Part shown: one piece after another, positions 18,280 through 27,613 of the stretch
Layout: each line of letters starts with the position of its first letter
Position numbering within the stretch: the first letter of the stretch is position 1
From: Fibrobacter sp.
Lineage (GTDB): Bacteria; Fibrobacterota; Chitinivibrionia; Chitinivibrionales; Chitinispirillaceae
Direction: 5' to 3'
Assembly (NCBI GenBank): GCA_012513915.1
Contig: JAAZBG010000036.1
Coordinates: 1 to 62,896, forward strand
DNA length: 62,896 bases
Position numbers and translations under genes: made by a program
The notes under the pieces: model-generated
What the model saw: the letters and a program-made list of their open reading frames with translations, nothing else
The model's database searches: none
Told to the model about the DNA's origin: nothing

Positions 18280-19041
18280 TTATGTGGAACCATTTGTCGC
18301 AGCGTACATTACAATTCCGCCACTTACTGCCACATTGAGCGACTCTGCTTTTTGCGAATTCATCGGAATTCTGAACCGCACATCGGTCATGCCGAGAAGA
18401 GAACTGGTCAGTCCGCGTCCCTCGCTGCCTAATGCGAGGATCTGATTATCACACTGTAAATTAACACTACCGGAACCATGTACATCGGCGGAAAATACTT
18501 TATAGCCTTTTTTCCTGAGACCGGCGATACAATCAAGATATTCTGATGTCCTGCGGATCCACACTGAAAATAGTGATCCGGCAGTCGATTGTACGACTTT
18601 TGGAGAAAAAGGATCCGCACATTGATCGCTGAGTATCACACCGGCAATATCAAACGCGGCCGCTGTACGTATGAGCGTTCCGACATTTCCGGGATCCTGA
18701 ATATGTTCAAGAAGCAGAATACGTTTTCCTGCATCTGATGGCAGCTCTGAAGAGTAGATCTCTTTAGGAATTCTGACTAGAGCCAGTATCCCCTGTGGCG
18801 TTTTCTGAGGGCTGATTGCTTCGATCTGGTGACGTTCGAGCGTTCGAACGGGGATTCCATACTTCTCACAATCTGTATCAAAATCCTTCTGAACAAGAAG
18901 CTCTAACACCAGTTCAGGCCTCTGCGCAATAACGATATCAAGATTCTTTCTGCCATCAAGCAAAAAACACAATTCATCCCGACGTACAGCGCTGCCGGCT
19001 AATGATTTATACCACTTGAGAGATCGCTCCATAGTTCTCAT
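18280..19041 (-). CDS. TrmH/SpoU-family RNA 2'-O-ribose methyltransferase
   Basis: A 253-residue SPOUT enzyme with all three family motifs: DPGNVGTLIRTAAAF (motif 1), LGSEGRGL (motif 2) and IPMNSQKAESLNVAVSGGIV (motif 3, forming the trefoil-knot SAM site). An N-terminal substrate-binding domain of about 95 residues (RRDELCFLLDGRKNLDIVIA) is like that of RlmB/TsnR. It methylates a ribose of rRNA or tRNA with S-adenosylmethionine; the target nucleotide cannot be told from the sequence. It stands alone, convergent with the lipoprotein gene. Confidence 0.9.
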   Translation of the reverse strand: MRTMERSLKWYKSLAGSAVRRDELCFLLDGRKNLDIVIAQRPELVLELLVQKDFDTDCEKYGIPVRTLERHQIEAISPQKTPQGILALVRIPKEIYSSELPSDAGKRILLLEHIQDPGNVGTLIRTAAAFDIAGVILSDQCADPFSPKVVQSTAGSLFSVWIRRTSEYLDCIAGLRKKGYKVFSADVHGSGSVNLQCDNQILALGSEGRGLTSSLLGMTDVRFRIPMNSQKAESLNVAVSGGIVMYAATNGST

Positions 19042-19415
19042 TCCGTTTAAAGTGACACCTTTACTACACTATTGTGTAACGTTAATACATCAATCTGCCC
19101 TATAGCCTGATTTCATGCTACAGTGTTGTAGTATCCGCACAAAATATGTTACAAAGTTCACATGTAGTTAATTTTTTTTAATGTATATTTGCACTCCCTG
19201 ATTTTAATAACACAACAAAATCACCGTGGAGTAAACATCTTTCTAATTTTTCAAAGGAATTATCCTGATTACCTTGTGATATTTAAAAAAGATCTCTCTG
19301 GTAGCACAGCCTGGTTACATTGCCGGAGCGGGTGCATTCCTGCTTCAGGGAATGCTTATAAAGTAAAGAAGTGACACGTGACGAGTGACGACGTATGACA
19401 GGGTATGAGTTTGTG

Positions 19416-19451
19416 GAGACGTGCAGATTGTTCTGTGCGTCTCTTTTTTTT
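19416..19451 (+). terminator. hairpin with T run inside the repeat island
   Basis: GAGACG at 19416-19421 pairs with CGTCTC at 19438-19443 and is followed by eight Ts. No plus-strand gene precedes it. A related string, GATTCTGTGCGTCTCTTT, occurs at about 55071-55088, so this may be part of a mobile or dispersed unit rather than a gene's own terminator. Confidence 0.55.
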
Positions 19452-19471
19452 AACCTGTTTGTAAGTAATAT

Positions 19472-19642
19472 TGTCGTCTCGACTGACGCTCGACGACCGG
19501 GTTCCAATTGTACTGTGTTCCGTCTTGGAAATAATTAAAATTAGCTCTGAACCTACTATCAATTTCGCCCGTTATGACCTCTCCCCCTGCCCCCTCTCCC
19601 ACAAAGCGAGGGGGTTGAAAATGTAAACTAACCTTACTGTAC
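19472..19642 (+). repeat. long direct repeat, copy A (contains palindrome R2)
   Basis: 171 bases, nearly identical to 20096-20293 apart from single changes and a different apical segment. Shared blocks include CTGACGCTCGACGACCGGGT, TGTACTGTGTTCCGTCTTGG and CTCTGAACCTACTATCAATT. The internal palindrome at 19576-19614 is CCCCCTCTCCCACAAAGCGA followed by GGGG. Confidence 0.9.
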
Positions 19643-20095
19643 ATATCAGGAAAATAATCATGCCAATCATGGAAATCATATAAATCAAGGTTCTGACAAT
19701 TGGCTAAAGTGGATCAAATATATATATCAGCAGTTTGAATTCACGCACAGCACTTCGTACCTTGACACAGTCAAAAACCTCATCCCTATCCCGCATACCA
19801 CAGCATGTTTTCAAACTGCTCTTCGGTCTTAACCTTTAGCGTTTTCAACTGTTTGAGCGTCGTTTCTTTTAGTGATGTAGCTACTGCAAAGCGCCATGTT
19901 ACTTACAGAACAGATCTTTGCATACGATAAGCGAGTTTTGAAAGCGCGTTTCGACGGTAGGTGAAACAGGTATGTGGTAGAGCCCTTTTTTGTCCAGCCT
20001 TTTTTTGGCGATTGAAAAAAAGGGCTGGTCGGGGGTTTACAAGGGGGTGACACGCCCCTTGTTTGGCGATAGCGATTGGTCAAAGTGTCAAAGTG

Positions 20096-20293
20096 TGTCG
20101 TCTCGTCTGACGCTCGACGACCGGGTTCCAATTGTACTGTGTTCCGTCTTGGAAGTAATTAAAATTAGCTCTGAACCTACTATCAATTTCGCCGGTTATG
20201 ACCTCTCCCCCTGCCCCCTCTGGTCCTTCGACCACTTCGATGCGTCGTCCCGAAGAGCGAGGGGGTTGAAAATGTAAACTAACCTTACTGTAC
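20096..20293 (+). repeat. long direct repeat, copy B (contains palindrome R3 with a different loop)
   Basis: Same flanks as copy A, 624 bases downstream. The short loop of the palindrome is replaced by about 37 bases starting GGTCCTTCGACCACTTCGAT and ending CGTCCCGAAGA, giving 198 bases in total. Both copies end with GTAAACTAACCTTACTGTAC. Confidence 0.9.
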
Positions 20294-20711
20294 CGGGATT
20301 GCAATCGGGGTGTTATATCGCAGGTTTACACATTGGTACAAGCAATTTCACTGCTTCTCTGTGTATTAATGTACTCACCAAATATTGACATGGTGGCATC
20401 GATACCGGTTGCTCGCCCCCCATTCTATCTCTAATACTGTAGACGCTATAAACATCATTGTGGACAAGGATGTCTGCACTTTTTTGAAGTTCAATTAGTA
20501 ATTGCAACGCAATAAATCAGAAGTCGCATTATTTTACCATTAATCGGGTGAATGCTCCTTAATGTAAATCCCTGTAAAAACTGCTTAACTGGAGCGGTGA
20601 ATCAATTTTTGTTACCGTACATGACGAATGAAAAACATCAGGATTCCGGAGTTATATGTATACGTCATTAATTGTTCGATAAATACTTTTTAGCTGAAGT
20701 GGAGGTATCAC

Positions 20712-21782
20712 ATGTATAAACTGTTTTTTTCAATGATACTGTTGGCGGTTTTCAGTGCAGGCACCATTGCACAGACCGGAAGTATAAAAGTTGGAAGCAC
20801 AACAAGAACATTTATTGTCTACACTCCGTCCGGACTGCCGGAACAGCCACCACTTGTTATAGCCATGCATGGTCTTGGAGGGTCCGGTTCACAGCATCGT
20901 TCAAGTTCGGGATTTGACAAAATTGCAGACAGGGAAAAATTTGTGGTTGTTTATCCTGATGGTGTTTTCAAAATGAACGGTAGTAACGGATGGGACATCT
21001 CCAGTAATTCGGATGTTGATTTTATCTCCGCACTTATTGACACATTAAAACTGAAGCATACAATCGATCCCAACCGCGTTTATGCAACAGGGTTTTCAAT
21101 GGGCGGGATGATGAGTTACAAACTTGCCTGCTCCCTTGCTGATAAGATTGCTGCCATTGGCCCCTCAAGTGGCTATCCGCTCGGAAACATGATAACAAGC
21201 TGCAAGCCATCCCGTCCAGTTCCCATTTGTCACGCACATGGGACACTCGATTCTATTGTCCCCTACACAACACTTGAAAGCTGGATTGCGAAGTTTGTCA
21301 AATCAAACGGCTGCACCGGCGATCCGGTAATCACTAATCCGACAGCAAAATATAAGAAACAGTACTGGGGACCGTGTGAGAAAGGCAGTGAGATTATTCT
21401 GTACCACTTTGACGGGATGAAGCACGGTTATGTGGACAAATCCAAATATGATTTCAGCGCAAGCGATACATTCTGGGCATTCTTCAAGAGACATCCTCTC
21501 AATGAAGGTACTGCTGCTGTAAAAGTTTCAGCTTCAACATTGCAGAAAACTATTCCGTTGTCTGCGTCCTGCTCAAACGGAGTTATTTCCCTGCATAGTG
21601 AGATGGATATTCAAAATGTGAGTGTTTCTGATGTTTGCGGCAGGATACTTTATGCGGAACATTATACAGGTTTATTTACAAGAAATGTAAGTATACCGAT
21701 TGACAGAAATAGTAACGGTGTATACTTTGTCAAAGTTACAGGTGCTTCAGGGAGCAGTGTTGCAAAGATTCTGGTGCAATGA
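20712..21782 (+). CDS. secreted PHB-depolymerase/feruloyl-esterase-like hydrolase with sorting domain
   Basis: A 356-residue exported alpha/beta hydrolase of the Esterase_phb (LpqC, CE1-like) family. A signal peptide (1-20) precedes the catalytic domain: oxyanion loop AMHGLGGSG, nucleophile GFSMGG (Ser129), acid near GTLDS (about 180), and His in GMKHGY (about 238). Residues about 275-356 form a Por/type IX secretion sorting domain (VSVSDVCGRILYAEHYTG, then NGVYFVKVTG and a final KILVQ). It likely cleaves ester links in plant or polymeric substrates outside the cell. TGGAGG eight bases before the ATG sets the start. A strong terminator follows. Confidence 0.85.
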   Translation: MYKLFFSMILLAVFSAGTIAQTGSIKVGSTTRTFIVYTPSGLPEQPPLVIAMHGLGGSGSQHRSSSGFDKIADREKFVVVYPDGVFKMNGSNGWDISSNSDVDFISALIDTLKLKHTIDPNRVYATGFSMGGMMSYKLACSLADKIAAIGPSSGYPLGNMITSCKPSRPVPICHAHGTLDSIVPYTTLESWIAKFVKSNGCTGDPVITNPTAKYKKQYWGPCEKGSEIILYHFDGMKHGYVDKSKYDFSASDTFWAFFKRHPLNEGTAAVKVSASTLQKTIPLSASCSNGVISLHSEMDIQNVSVSDVCGRILYAEHYTGLFTRNVSIPIDRNSNGVYFVKVTGASGSSVAKILVQ

Positions 21783-21867
21783 AGAAAATCTGACCTCTCC
21801 TCCCCGGTACCATGGCGCCCCCACCCCAGTTCAGGGCAGATGGACCACATGGTCCTCCGGCCATTCC

Positions 21868-21904
21868 AATGCACCTCCCGCATGAGGGAGGTGCATTTGT
21901 TTTA
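21868..21904 (+). terminator. intrinsic terminator of the secreted esterase gene
   Basis: AATGCACCTCCC at 21868-21879 pairs perfectly with GGGAGGTGCATT at 21886-21897 around a 6-base loop, followed by TGTTTT. Confidence 0.85.
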
Positions 21905-22342
21905 AAATCATAAAGATACCTCCCTCCAACACTCCTGCCGGGGAGATCGCTCCGCTTTACGAGCGAGTACGGGTGAGCGCATAAGTTCTCTGCCTCATTG
22001 TAAACGCGAAATCCTGATTATTTCCGTATTCATACATTTTTGTAACGAGCCATTTATGCCCGATATTGAATAGTAGCATTGCCAAGTTTATCCGCTATCA
22101 CACACACAAAGTATACCCATCACTGTTCTTGATTAACTAAATAAGAAAATACAACCATACAATGTTCCATGCTATTTATGAACCACAACTTGTATTACAT
22201 TGTCAATTTAGAGTTAGTCATATTGAACCCGGGGAAAAGTTATAACAATGATATCTCAAAATTGAGGCTTGATTTTCCTGAACCTACTTTTTATATTAAC
22301 TTTATTGATTGCTGTTCACATTATACAATAAGGGTTACAAAA
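21905..22342. other. gene-free stretch before the MscS gene
   Basis: No supported gene. It includes a hairpin-like CGCTCCGCTTTACGAGCG near 21948-21966. The frame of the channel gene is open back to 22169, but that part is AT-rich and lacks a ribosome binding site or membrane pattern. Confidence 0.4.
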
Positions 22343-23425
22343 ATGCATTTTGAGCTTCTTGACAAAGTATATTATGGTAATACGCTAATGGATTATATGA
22401 TATCTCTCGGCATTTTTATTCTGTCGTTACTGGTTATTTTTATCGTAAAAAATGTAATAATCAGAAAGTTGAAACTGATTGCTCAGAAAACATCTACCAG
22501 TATTGACAATTTAATAGTGGAGCTGATAGAAAAAAAAATAGTTCCATTCCTCTATCTCGGAACATTCTATTTCAGCATGCAGGGATTGAAAATGGCACCT
22601 GCCGTGCAGAAAGTATTTACTGTTTCCGTATCATTACTGCTTACCATTCTTATCGTACGTGCTGTGAGTGTTCTGCTATCAGTCATTCTTGAACAGCGCT
22701 GGGCATCAAGCGATAAAAATGCCTCGCGAAGAAATGCATTCAGGAGTCTTCTTACCGGAATTCAGATCGTAATGTGGGCAATTGCAGTTGTAATGCTCCT
22801 TGACAATTTTGGTGTCAACATATCAACGCTTGTGACAGGTCTTGGTATAGGCGGTATTGCCATAGCAATTGCATCACAGGCAGTACTTGGTGATCTTTTC
22901 AGTTATTTTACGATTATATTCGACCGGCCTTTTGAAATCGGGGATTTCATTATCGTTGGAGACCGGATGGGTACTGTGGAACACATCGGAATGAAATCAA
23001 CCCGTGTCCGCAGTTTGAGCGGTGAGCAGCTTGTATTTCGCAATACCGACCTTACCGATTCCCGTATAAGCAACTACAAGAGAATGGAAAACAGACGGGT
23101 TGTTTTTTCGATCGGAGTGACCTATGATACAGATATTGCATTACTAAAAGAGATTCCACTTAAAATTAAAAGTATCATTGAATCCATACCATTGACAAAA
23201 TTCGACAGATCACATTTTTTCTCATTTGGGAATTATAGTCTTACTATTGAAACAGTTTACTACGTGGCATCTTCCGATTACAATGTTTACATGAATATAC
23301 ACCAGGACATCAATTTCCGTATAATGGAAGAATTCAAATCAATGGGCGTTAAGTTTGCACTCCCGACTCAGACATTGCACATCGTTCCCGATAAAAGTTC
23401 ATCATCACTGCTTTCTGCGTCGTAG
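22343..23425 (+). CDS. MscS-family mechanosensitive ion channel
   Basis: A 360-residue inner-membrane channel. N-terminal helices (LGIFILSLLVIFIVKNVII and two more) lead to the pore-lining TM3 (LVTGLGIGGIAIAIASQAVL) and the conserved FDRPFEIGDFIIVGD beta domain; the MscS cytoplasmic vestibule follows. It would open under membrane tension at hypo-osmotic shock. ATG 22343 (AAGGG upstream) is used; the frame extends to 22169, but the added 58 residues are not family-like. Its place beside the trehalose genes fits an osmotic theme, as trehalose is a compatible solute, but this is only context. Confidence 0.9.
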   Translation: MHFELLDKVYYGNTLMDYMISLGIFILSLLVIFIVKNVIIRKLKLIAQKTSTSIDNLIVELIEKKIVPFLYLGTFYFSMQGLKMAPAVQKVFTVSVSLLLTILIVRAVSVLLSVILEQRWASSDKNASRRNAFRSLLTGIQIVMWAIAVVMLLDNFGVNISTLVTGLGIGGIAIAIASQAVLGDLFSYFTIIFDRPFEIGDFIIVGDRMGTVEHIGMKSTRVRSLSGEQLVFRNTDLTDSRISNYKRMENRRVVFSIGVTYDTDIALLKEIPLKIKSIIESIPLTKFDRSHFFSFGNYSLTIETVYYVASSDYNVYMNIHQDINFRIMEEFKSMGVKFALPTQTLHIVPDKSSSSLLSAS

Positions 23426-23457
23426 TATCGTTATCATTTAATTGCAGCAATAGGTAT

Positions 23458-23501
23458 TTGACAATCTACCGTCGTACCTGAATAACCCTGACCATTCAGG
23501 T
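23458..23501 (+). promoter_or_regulatory. possible promoter and inverted repeat before glgX
   Basis: TTGACA at 23458-23463 is a perfect -35. With a 17-base spacer the -10 would be AATAAC, which is weak. That hexamer overlaps an inverted repeat, ACCTGAA (23476-23482) and TTCAGGT (23495-23501), which could be an operator. Confidence 0.4.
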
Positions 23502-23579
23502 AAGCACGTATCTGGATGGTCTGATTTGCATCATAACGATGATACACTTCGTACCTGACAGAAAAGGAGCGCATCAATC

Positions 23580-25748
23580 ATGTCAAGCAGCCTCAGAGTT
23601 TTTCCGGGCGAATCATACCCCAGAGGTGCAACCTACAAGGGTCGAGGAGTCAATTTTAGTTTATTCAGCGAGCATGCAACAAGTGTGGAAGTCTGCCTGT
23701 TCGACACCCCCCACGATGCGATTCCGTCAGCAAGTTTACAGCTCAGGGAGCAAACGGCACTTACCTGGCACGGATTTATCCGGGGACTTAAACCCGGGCA
23801 GCTTTATCTGTATCGTGTTGACGGGCCCTATGACCCTCTCAATGGACACCGTTTCAACAAACAAAAGTATCTGCTCGATCCCTATGCGAAGGCGATTACC
23901 GGTGATGTAAAATGGGATGACGCTCTTTTTAGTTATGTTGTCGGCAGTGAGGATGAGGATCTCTCGTTTGATACACGCGAATCTGCAGAATTTATGCCAA
24001 AATGTGTTATCATTGATCCACGATTCGATTGGAAAGGCGATAAACCTCCACGCACACCATGGAATCAGACAATCATTTATGAGGCACATGTCAAAGGGCT
24101 TACAAAACTGCACATGGATGTTCCGGAGCTTAAACGGGGAACCTATGCCGGCCTGGCATCAGAACCAGTTATCAAGCATTTACAATCACTCGGAATATCT
24201 GCTATTGAATTACTTCCAATCCAGCAGCATGTTAATGACAGGGCGCTGCTTGAACGTGGATTAACAAACTACTGGGGATACAACACTATTGGTTTCTTTG
24301 CACCAGACTTCAGATATTCATCATCAGGTTCTGCAGGTGAACAAGTCAATGAATTCAGGGAAATGGTAAGAAAACTGCACAAAGCAGGAATTGAAGTCAT
24401 TCTTGATGTTGTGTATAATCATACAGCAGAAGGCAGTCATCTCGGACCGACACTTTGCTTCCGGGGAATCGACAATGCATCCTATTATAATCTGAGCCCT
24501 GAAAATCCCCGTTTCGGTATGGACTTCTCAGGATGCGGTGGAAGCTTTAACATGCGTCACCCCCGGGTGCTTCAGTTCATAATGGATAGCCTGCGGTATT
24601 GGGTTACAGAGATGCATGTTGACGGATTCAGATTTGATCTTGCAGCAACGCTTGCCCGTGAATTTTTCGAAGTTGACAAACTCTCAACATTTTTTGACAT
24701 TATTGCCCAGGATCCGGTTTTATCGTTGGTCAAATTGATAGCTGAACCCTGGGACCTTGGCCCCGGAGGCTATCAGGTTGGAAACTTCCCTCATTTATGG
24801 ACTGAATGGAACGGAAAATATCGCGATACAATCCGCAAGTTCTGGAAAGGTGAAAACGGACAGTTATCAGACCTTGGATACCGATTGACAGGATCAAGTG
24901 ACCTTTACGAGTCTGAAAACCGTAAACCTTTTGCAAGTATCAATTTTATCACCTGTCATGACGGTTTCACACTGCGTGACCTGGTTTCCTATCAGGAAAA
25001 ACACAATGAAAACAATGGTGAAGAGAACCGCGATGGCAGTAATGATAACCATTCATGGAATTGTGGTATTGAGGGGCCTGCAGATGAAATCGAGATTACA
25101 ACACTACGAATCCGTCAAATGAAAAACCTGATCGCAACGTTACTGCTTTCGCAGGGTGTTCCAATGCTACTTGCCGGTGATGAACTCGGTAAAAGTAACA
25201 ACGGTAACAACAACACTTATTGTCAGGATAATGAAACGACCTGGATTGACTGGAATTTTTCCGCAGAAGCGATTGATCTATTAGAATTTTTCAAACTGGT
25301 AATTCAAATACGAAAAACGCATCCTACATTCCATCGGAAAAAATTCTTTAAAGGAAAAACATTATTCGGCGGACAGGCCAGAGATCTTCATTGGATACGT
25401 CCTGATGGAAAAGAGATGAATGACGACGATTGGAGTATTGAATGGACCAGATCGCTCGGATTATTGATTCCCGGGGGTGGCATTGATGATGTCAACAAAT
25501 ATGGTAAAAGAATCATCGATGATACCTTTTACCTTGTAATAAACGCACATCATGATACGATTGATTTTCAATTGCCCTATTCCAAAGTTCCCTGGACACT
25601 GCTGTTTGACACGGCTTCAAAAAATACTGGTAACCGATTAACAGGAACAGCACACTACACAATGCAGGCAAGGGCTTTCGCACTATTTTGTAAACTGCGC
25701 CGGGGGCAAACATATCCACACAGATCAGATATAAGGAGTTCTATATGA
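23580..25748 (+). CDS. glgX: glycogen debranching enzyme GlgX
   Basis: A 722-residue GH13 enzyme with an N-terminal CBM48 (GVNFSLFSEHATSVEVCLFD). Catalytic residues are Asp353 (VDGFRFDLA), Glu389 (IAEPWDLGPGGYQVGNFP) and Asp461 (CHDGFTL); their spacing matches GlgX. It hydrolyses alpha-1,6 branches of phosphorylase- or amylase-trimmed glycogen and so supplies linear maltodextrins for TreY. AAGGAG precedes the ATG. It overlaps treZ by 4 bases and opens the glycogen/trehalose operon. Confidence 0.95.
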   Translation: MSSSLRVFPGESYPRGATYKGRGVNFSLFSEHATSVEVCLFDTPHDAIPSASLQLREQTALTWHGFIRGLKPGQLYLYRVDGPYDPLNGHRFNKQKYLLDPYAKAITGDVKWDDALFSYVVGSEDEDLSFDTRESAEFMPKCVIIDPRFDWKGDKPPRTPWNQTIIYEAHVKGLTKLHMDVPELKRGTYAGLASEPVIKHLQSLGISAIELLPIQQHVNDRALLERGLTNYWGYNTIGFFAPDFRYSSSGSAGEQVNEFREMVRKLHKAGIEVILDVVYNHTAEGSHLGPTLCFRGIDNASYYNLSPENPRFGMDFSGCGGSFNMRHPRVLQFIMDSLRYWVTEMHVDGFRFDLAATLAREFFEVDKLSTFFDIIAQDPVLSLVKLIAEPWDLGPGGYQVGNFPHLWTEWNGKYRDTIRKFWKGENGQLSDLGYRLTGSSDLYESENRKPFASINFITCHDGFTLRDLVSYQEKHNENNGEENRDGSNDNHSWNCGIEGPADEIEITTLRIRQMKNLIATLLLSQGVPMLLAGDELGKSNNGNNNTYCQDNETTWIDWNFSAEAIDLLEFFKLVIQIRKTHPTFHRKKFFKGKTLFGGQARDLHWIRPDGKEMNDDDWSIEWTRSLGLLIPGGGIDDVNKYGKRIIDDTFYLVINAHHDTIDFQLPYSKVPWTLLFDTASKNTGNRLTGTAHYTMQARAFALFCKLRRGQTYPHRSDIRSSI

Positions 25749-27613
25749 TTTCAGATACCATGCGTCAGGTTGTCGGACCGCAACTACATTCTGCCAATGA
25801 ATGTACATTCACCGTATGGGCCCCTTATGTCAACTCTCTTGAATTACTGGAACACGATAAGAACCTGTACACCACAATGAACCGTAATCAATCCGGTTAC
25901 TGGACTATCACCCTTAAAAATGTTACGCCGGGTTTTAAGTATAGTTTCCGGATTAACGGAGACCATGTGCGCCCCGACCCCGCGTCACAATGTCAAGTAG
26001 ATGGTGTCCATGGGCCATCAGCTGTCGTTGACCATTCACAGTTTCAATGGAATGATGCTGCATGGAGCGGAATAGCAATTGAGGACGCAATAATCTATGA
26101 ACTGCATACCGGAACCTTTACACCGGAGGGCACGTTTGACGGTGTGATACAGCGGCTTGATCATTTATACGAACTTGGAATTACCGCAATTGAAATCATG
26201 CCGGTTGCTCACTTTCCCGGTACCAGAAACTGGGGCTATGATGGTGTTCATCCTTTTGCGGTGCACACAGCGTATGGAGGTGTTGACGGATTGAAACGAC
26301 TTGTTGATGCTTGTCACAGCAAGGGTATCGCAGTTATTCTTGATGTCGTCTATAACCATCTCGGTCCTGAAGGAAATTATATCTGGGAGTTTGCACCTTA
26401 CTTTACACAAGACAAGTATCGCACACCATGGGGCTGGGCGTTAAATTTTGATGATGCTGACAGTGACAATGTTCGCGACTATTTTATCAGCAACACACGC
26501 TACTGGTTGGAGACTTTTCATATTGATGGTCTGCGGCTTGATGCGGTTCATTCAATCTTCGATCTTAGTGCCCGCACCTTCCTTGAAGAGCTTGGTATGG
26601 AAGTTCGTGCATTGGAATCCCGATCAGGCAAGCGAAGGATGCTTATCGCAGAAAGTGATCAAAATGATCCACGCCTGATCCGACCAGGAACCTTAGGTGG
26701 ATACGGAATGGATGCTCAATGGAGTGATGACCTTCACCATGCTATCCATACAGCCCTGACTGGTGAAACGATAGGATACTATGAAGATTTTGGCAGATTA
26801 TCACAGCTTGCAAAGGCGTTGCAATGCGGCTATACATACTGTGGTGACTATTCTGTACATCGTAAACGCAGGCATGGTGCTCCGCCTGATAATCTTCCGT
26901 CTACATCATTTGTTGTATGCTCCCAGAATCATGATCAGACAGGTAATCGTATGCTTGGTGAACGATTGATCACCCTTGCGGGAAGTGGGAATGCACGGCT
27001 CGCGGCTGCACTGGTCCTTCTTTCACCCATGATTCCACTACTGTTCATGGGCGAGGAATGGGGTGAGACAAATCCTTTTCTTTATTTTGTAAATCATGGT
27101 GATACGACATTAAATGATGCAGTCAGAGAAGGACGCAAAAAAGAATTTGAGGCTTTTCACAAAAACGGCTCTCCTCCCGATCCTACAAACGTGCGTACAT
27201 TCAATCAATCGAAACTTAACTGGCAACAAGCAGATCAGGCTCCGGGTAGGAAATTTCTTGAGTATTACAAGTATCTCATAACACTGCGCACGAAGCATCC
27301 GGTATTTAAAGCATTGTCATTTAATGGTATGAAGTGTACAATCACAGATCAGACACCGGAAGCGTTATCGATCATTCGTGTATGGGGTACCGATGCAGTT
27401 GTGATGCTGGTAAATTTCGGTAATTCAGAGGTAACATTACCTGTGCCAGCCTCTGTCAGATGGAAGCGGTTGCTTTCAACTAACGATACTGTGTGGGGTG
27501 GTGATGATCCGCCCATTGACGAAGAGGTAGAAAATACAGTCACGGTTCCCGCGCATTGTTTGCGGATATTTGAATATAAGGGGACACAATCAGATGAATT
27601 GAGGTTTGCATGA
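25745..27613 (+). CDS. treZ: malto-oligosyltrehalose trehalohydrolase
   Basis: A 622-residue GH13 enzyme. An N-terminal beta domain (FTVWAPYVNSLELLEHDKN) and LNFDDADSDNVRDYFISNT are typical of TreZ. The catalytic set is Asp266 (IDGLRLDAVHSIFD), Glu303 (IAESDQNDPRLI) and Asp397 (SQNHDQTGNR). It releases free trehalose from maltooligosyl-trehalose made by TreY. The ATG lies in the overlap with glgX (ATGA) with AAGGAG upstream, and its own stop overlaps treY the same way, so the three are translationally coupled. Confidence 0.95.
   Translation: MISDTMRQVVGPQLHSANECTFTVWAPYVNSLELLEHDKNLYTTMNRNQSGYWTITLKNVTPGFKYSFRINGDHVRPDPASQCQVDGVHGPSAVVDHSQFQWNDAAWSGIAIEDAIIYELHTGTFTPEGTFDGVIQRLDHLYELGITAIEIMPVAHFPGTRNWGYDGVHPFAVHTAYGGVDGLKRLVDACHSKGIAVILDVVYNHLGPEGNYIWEFAPYFTQDKYRTPWGWALNFDDADSDNVRDYFISNTRYWLETFHIDGLRLDAVHSIFDLSARTFLEELGMEVRALESRSGKRRMLIAESDQNDPRLIRPGTLGGYGMDAQWSDDLHHAIHTALTGETIGYYEDFGRLSQLAKALQCGYTYCGDYSVHRKRRHGAPPDNLPSTSFVVCSQNHDQTGNRMLGERLITLAGSGNARLAAALVLLSPMIPLLFMGEEWGETNPFLYFVNHGDTTLNDAVREGRKKEFEAFHKNGSPPDPTNVRTFNQSKLNWQQADQAPGRKFLEYYKYLITLRTKHPVFKALSFNGMKCTITDQTPEALSIIRVWGTDAVVMLVNFGNSEVTLPVPASVRWKRLLSTNDTVWGGDDPPIDEEVENTVTVPAHCLRIFEYKGTQSDELRFA

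Larger units (their letters stand above)
19042..20711. other. 1.67 kb gene-free repeat island
   Basis: No frame here has family features, a ribosome binding site or sensible composition. From left to right it contains a terminator-like hairpin with an eight-T run (19416-19451), a 171-base repeat (19472-19642), a block of spaced AATCAT units (about 19655-19690), a stretch with the inverted pair AGCCTTTTTTT and AAAAAAAGGGCT (about 19997-20026), a 198-base second copy of the repeat (20096-20293), and about 400 bases with nothing recognisable before the esterase gene. Confidence 0.7.

Noticed and set aside
19829..20304. Several 70-100 codon frames in the repeat island
   Set aside because: Cys/Arg/Ser-rich composition, no ribosome binding site, and frames run through duplicated repeat DNA.
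22169..22342. 58-residue extension of the MscS channel
   Set aside because: AT-rich, no ribosome binding site and no membrane pattern; ATG 22343 begins the first helix region.
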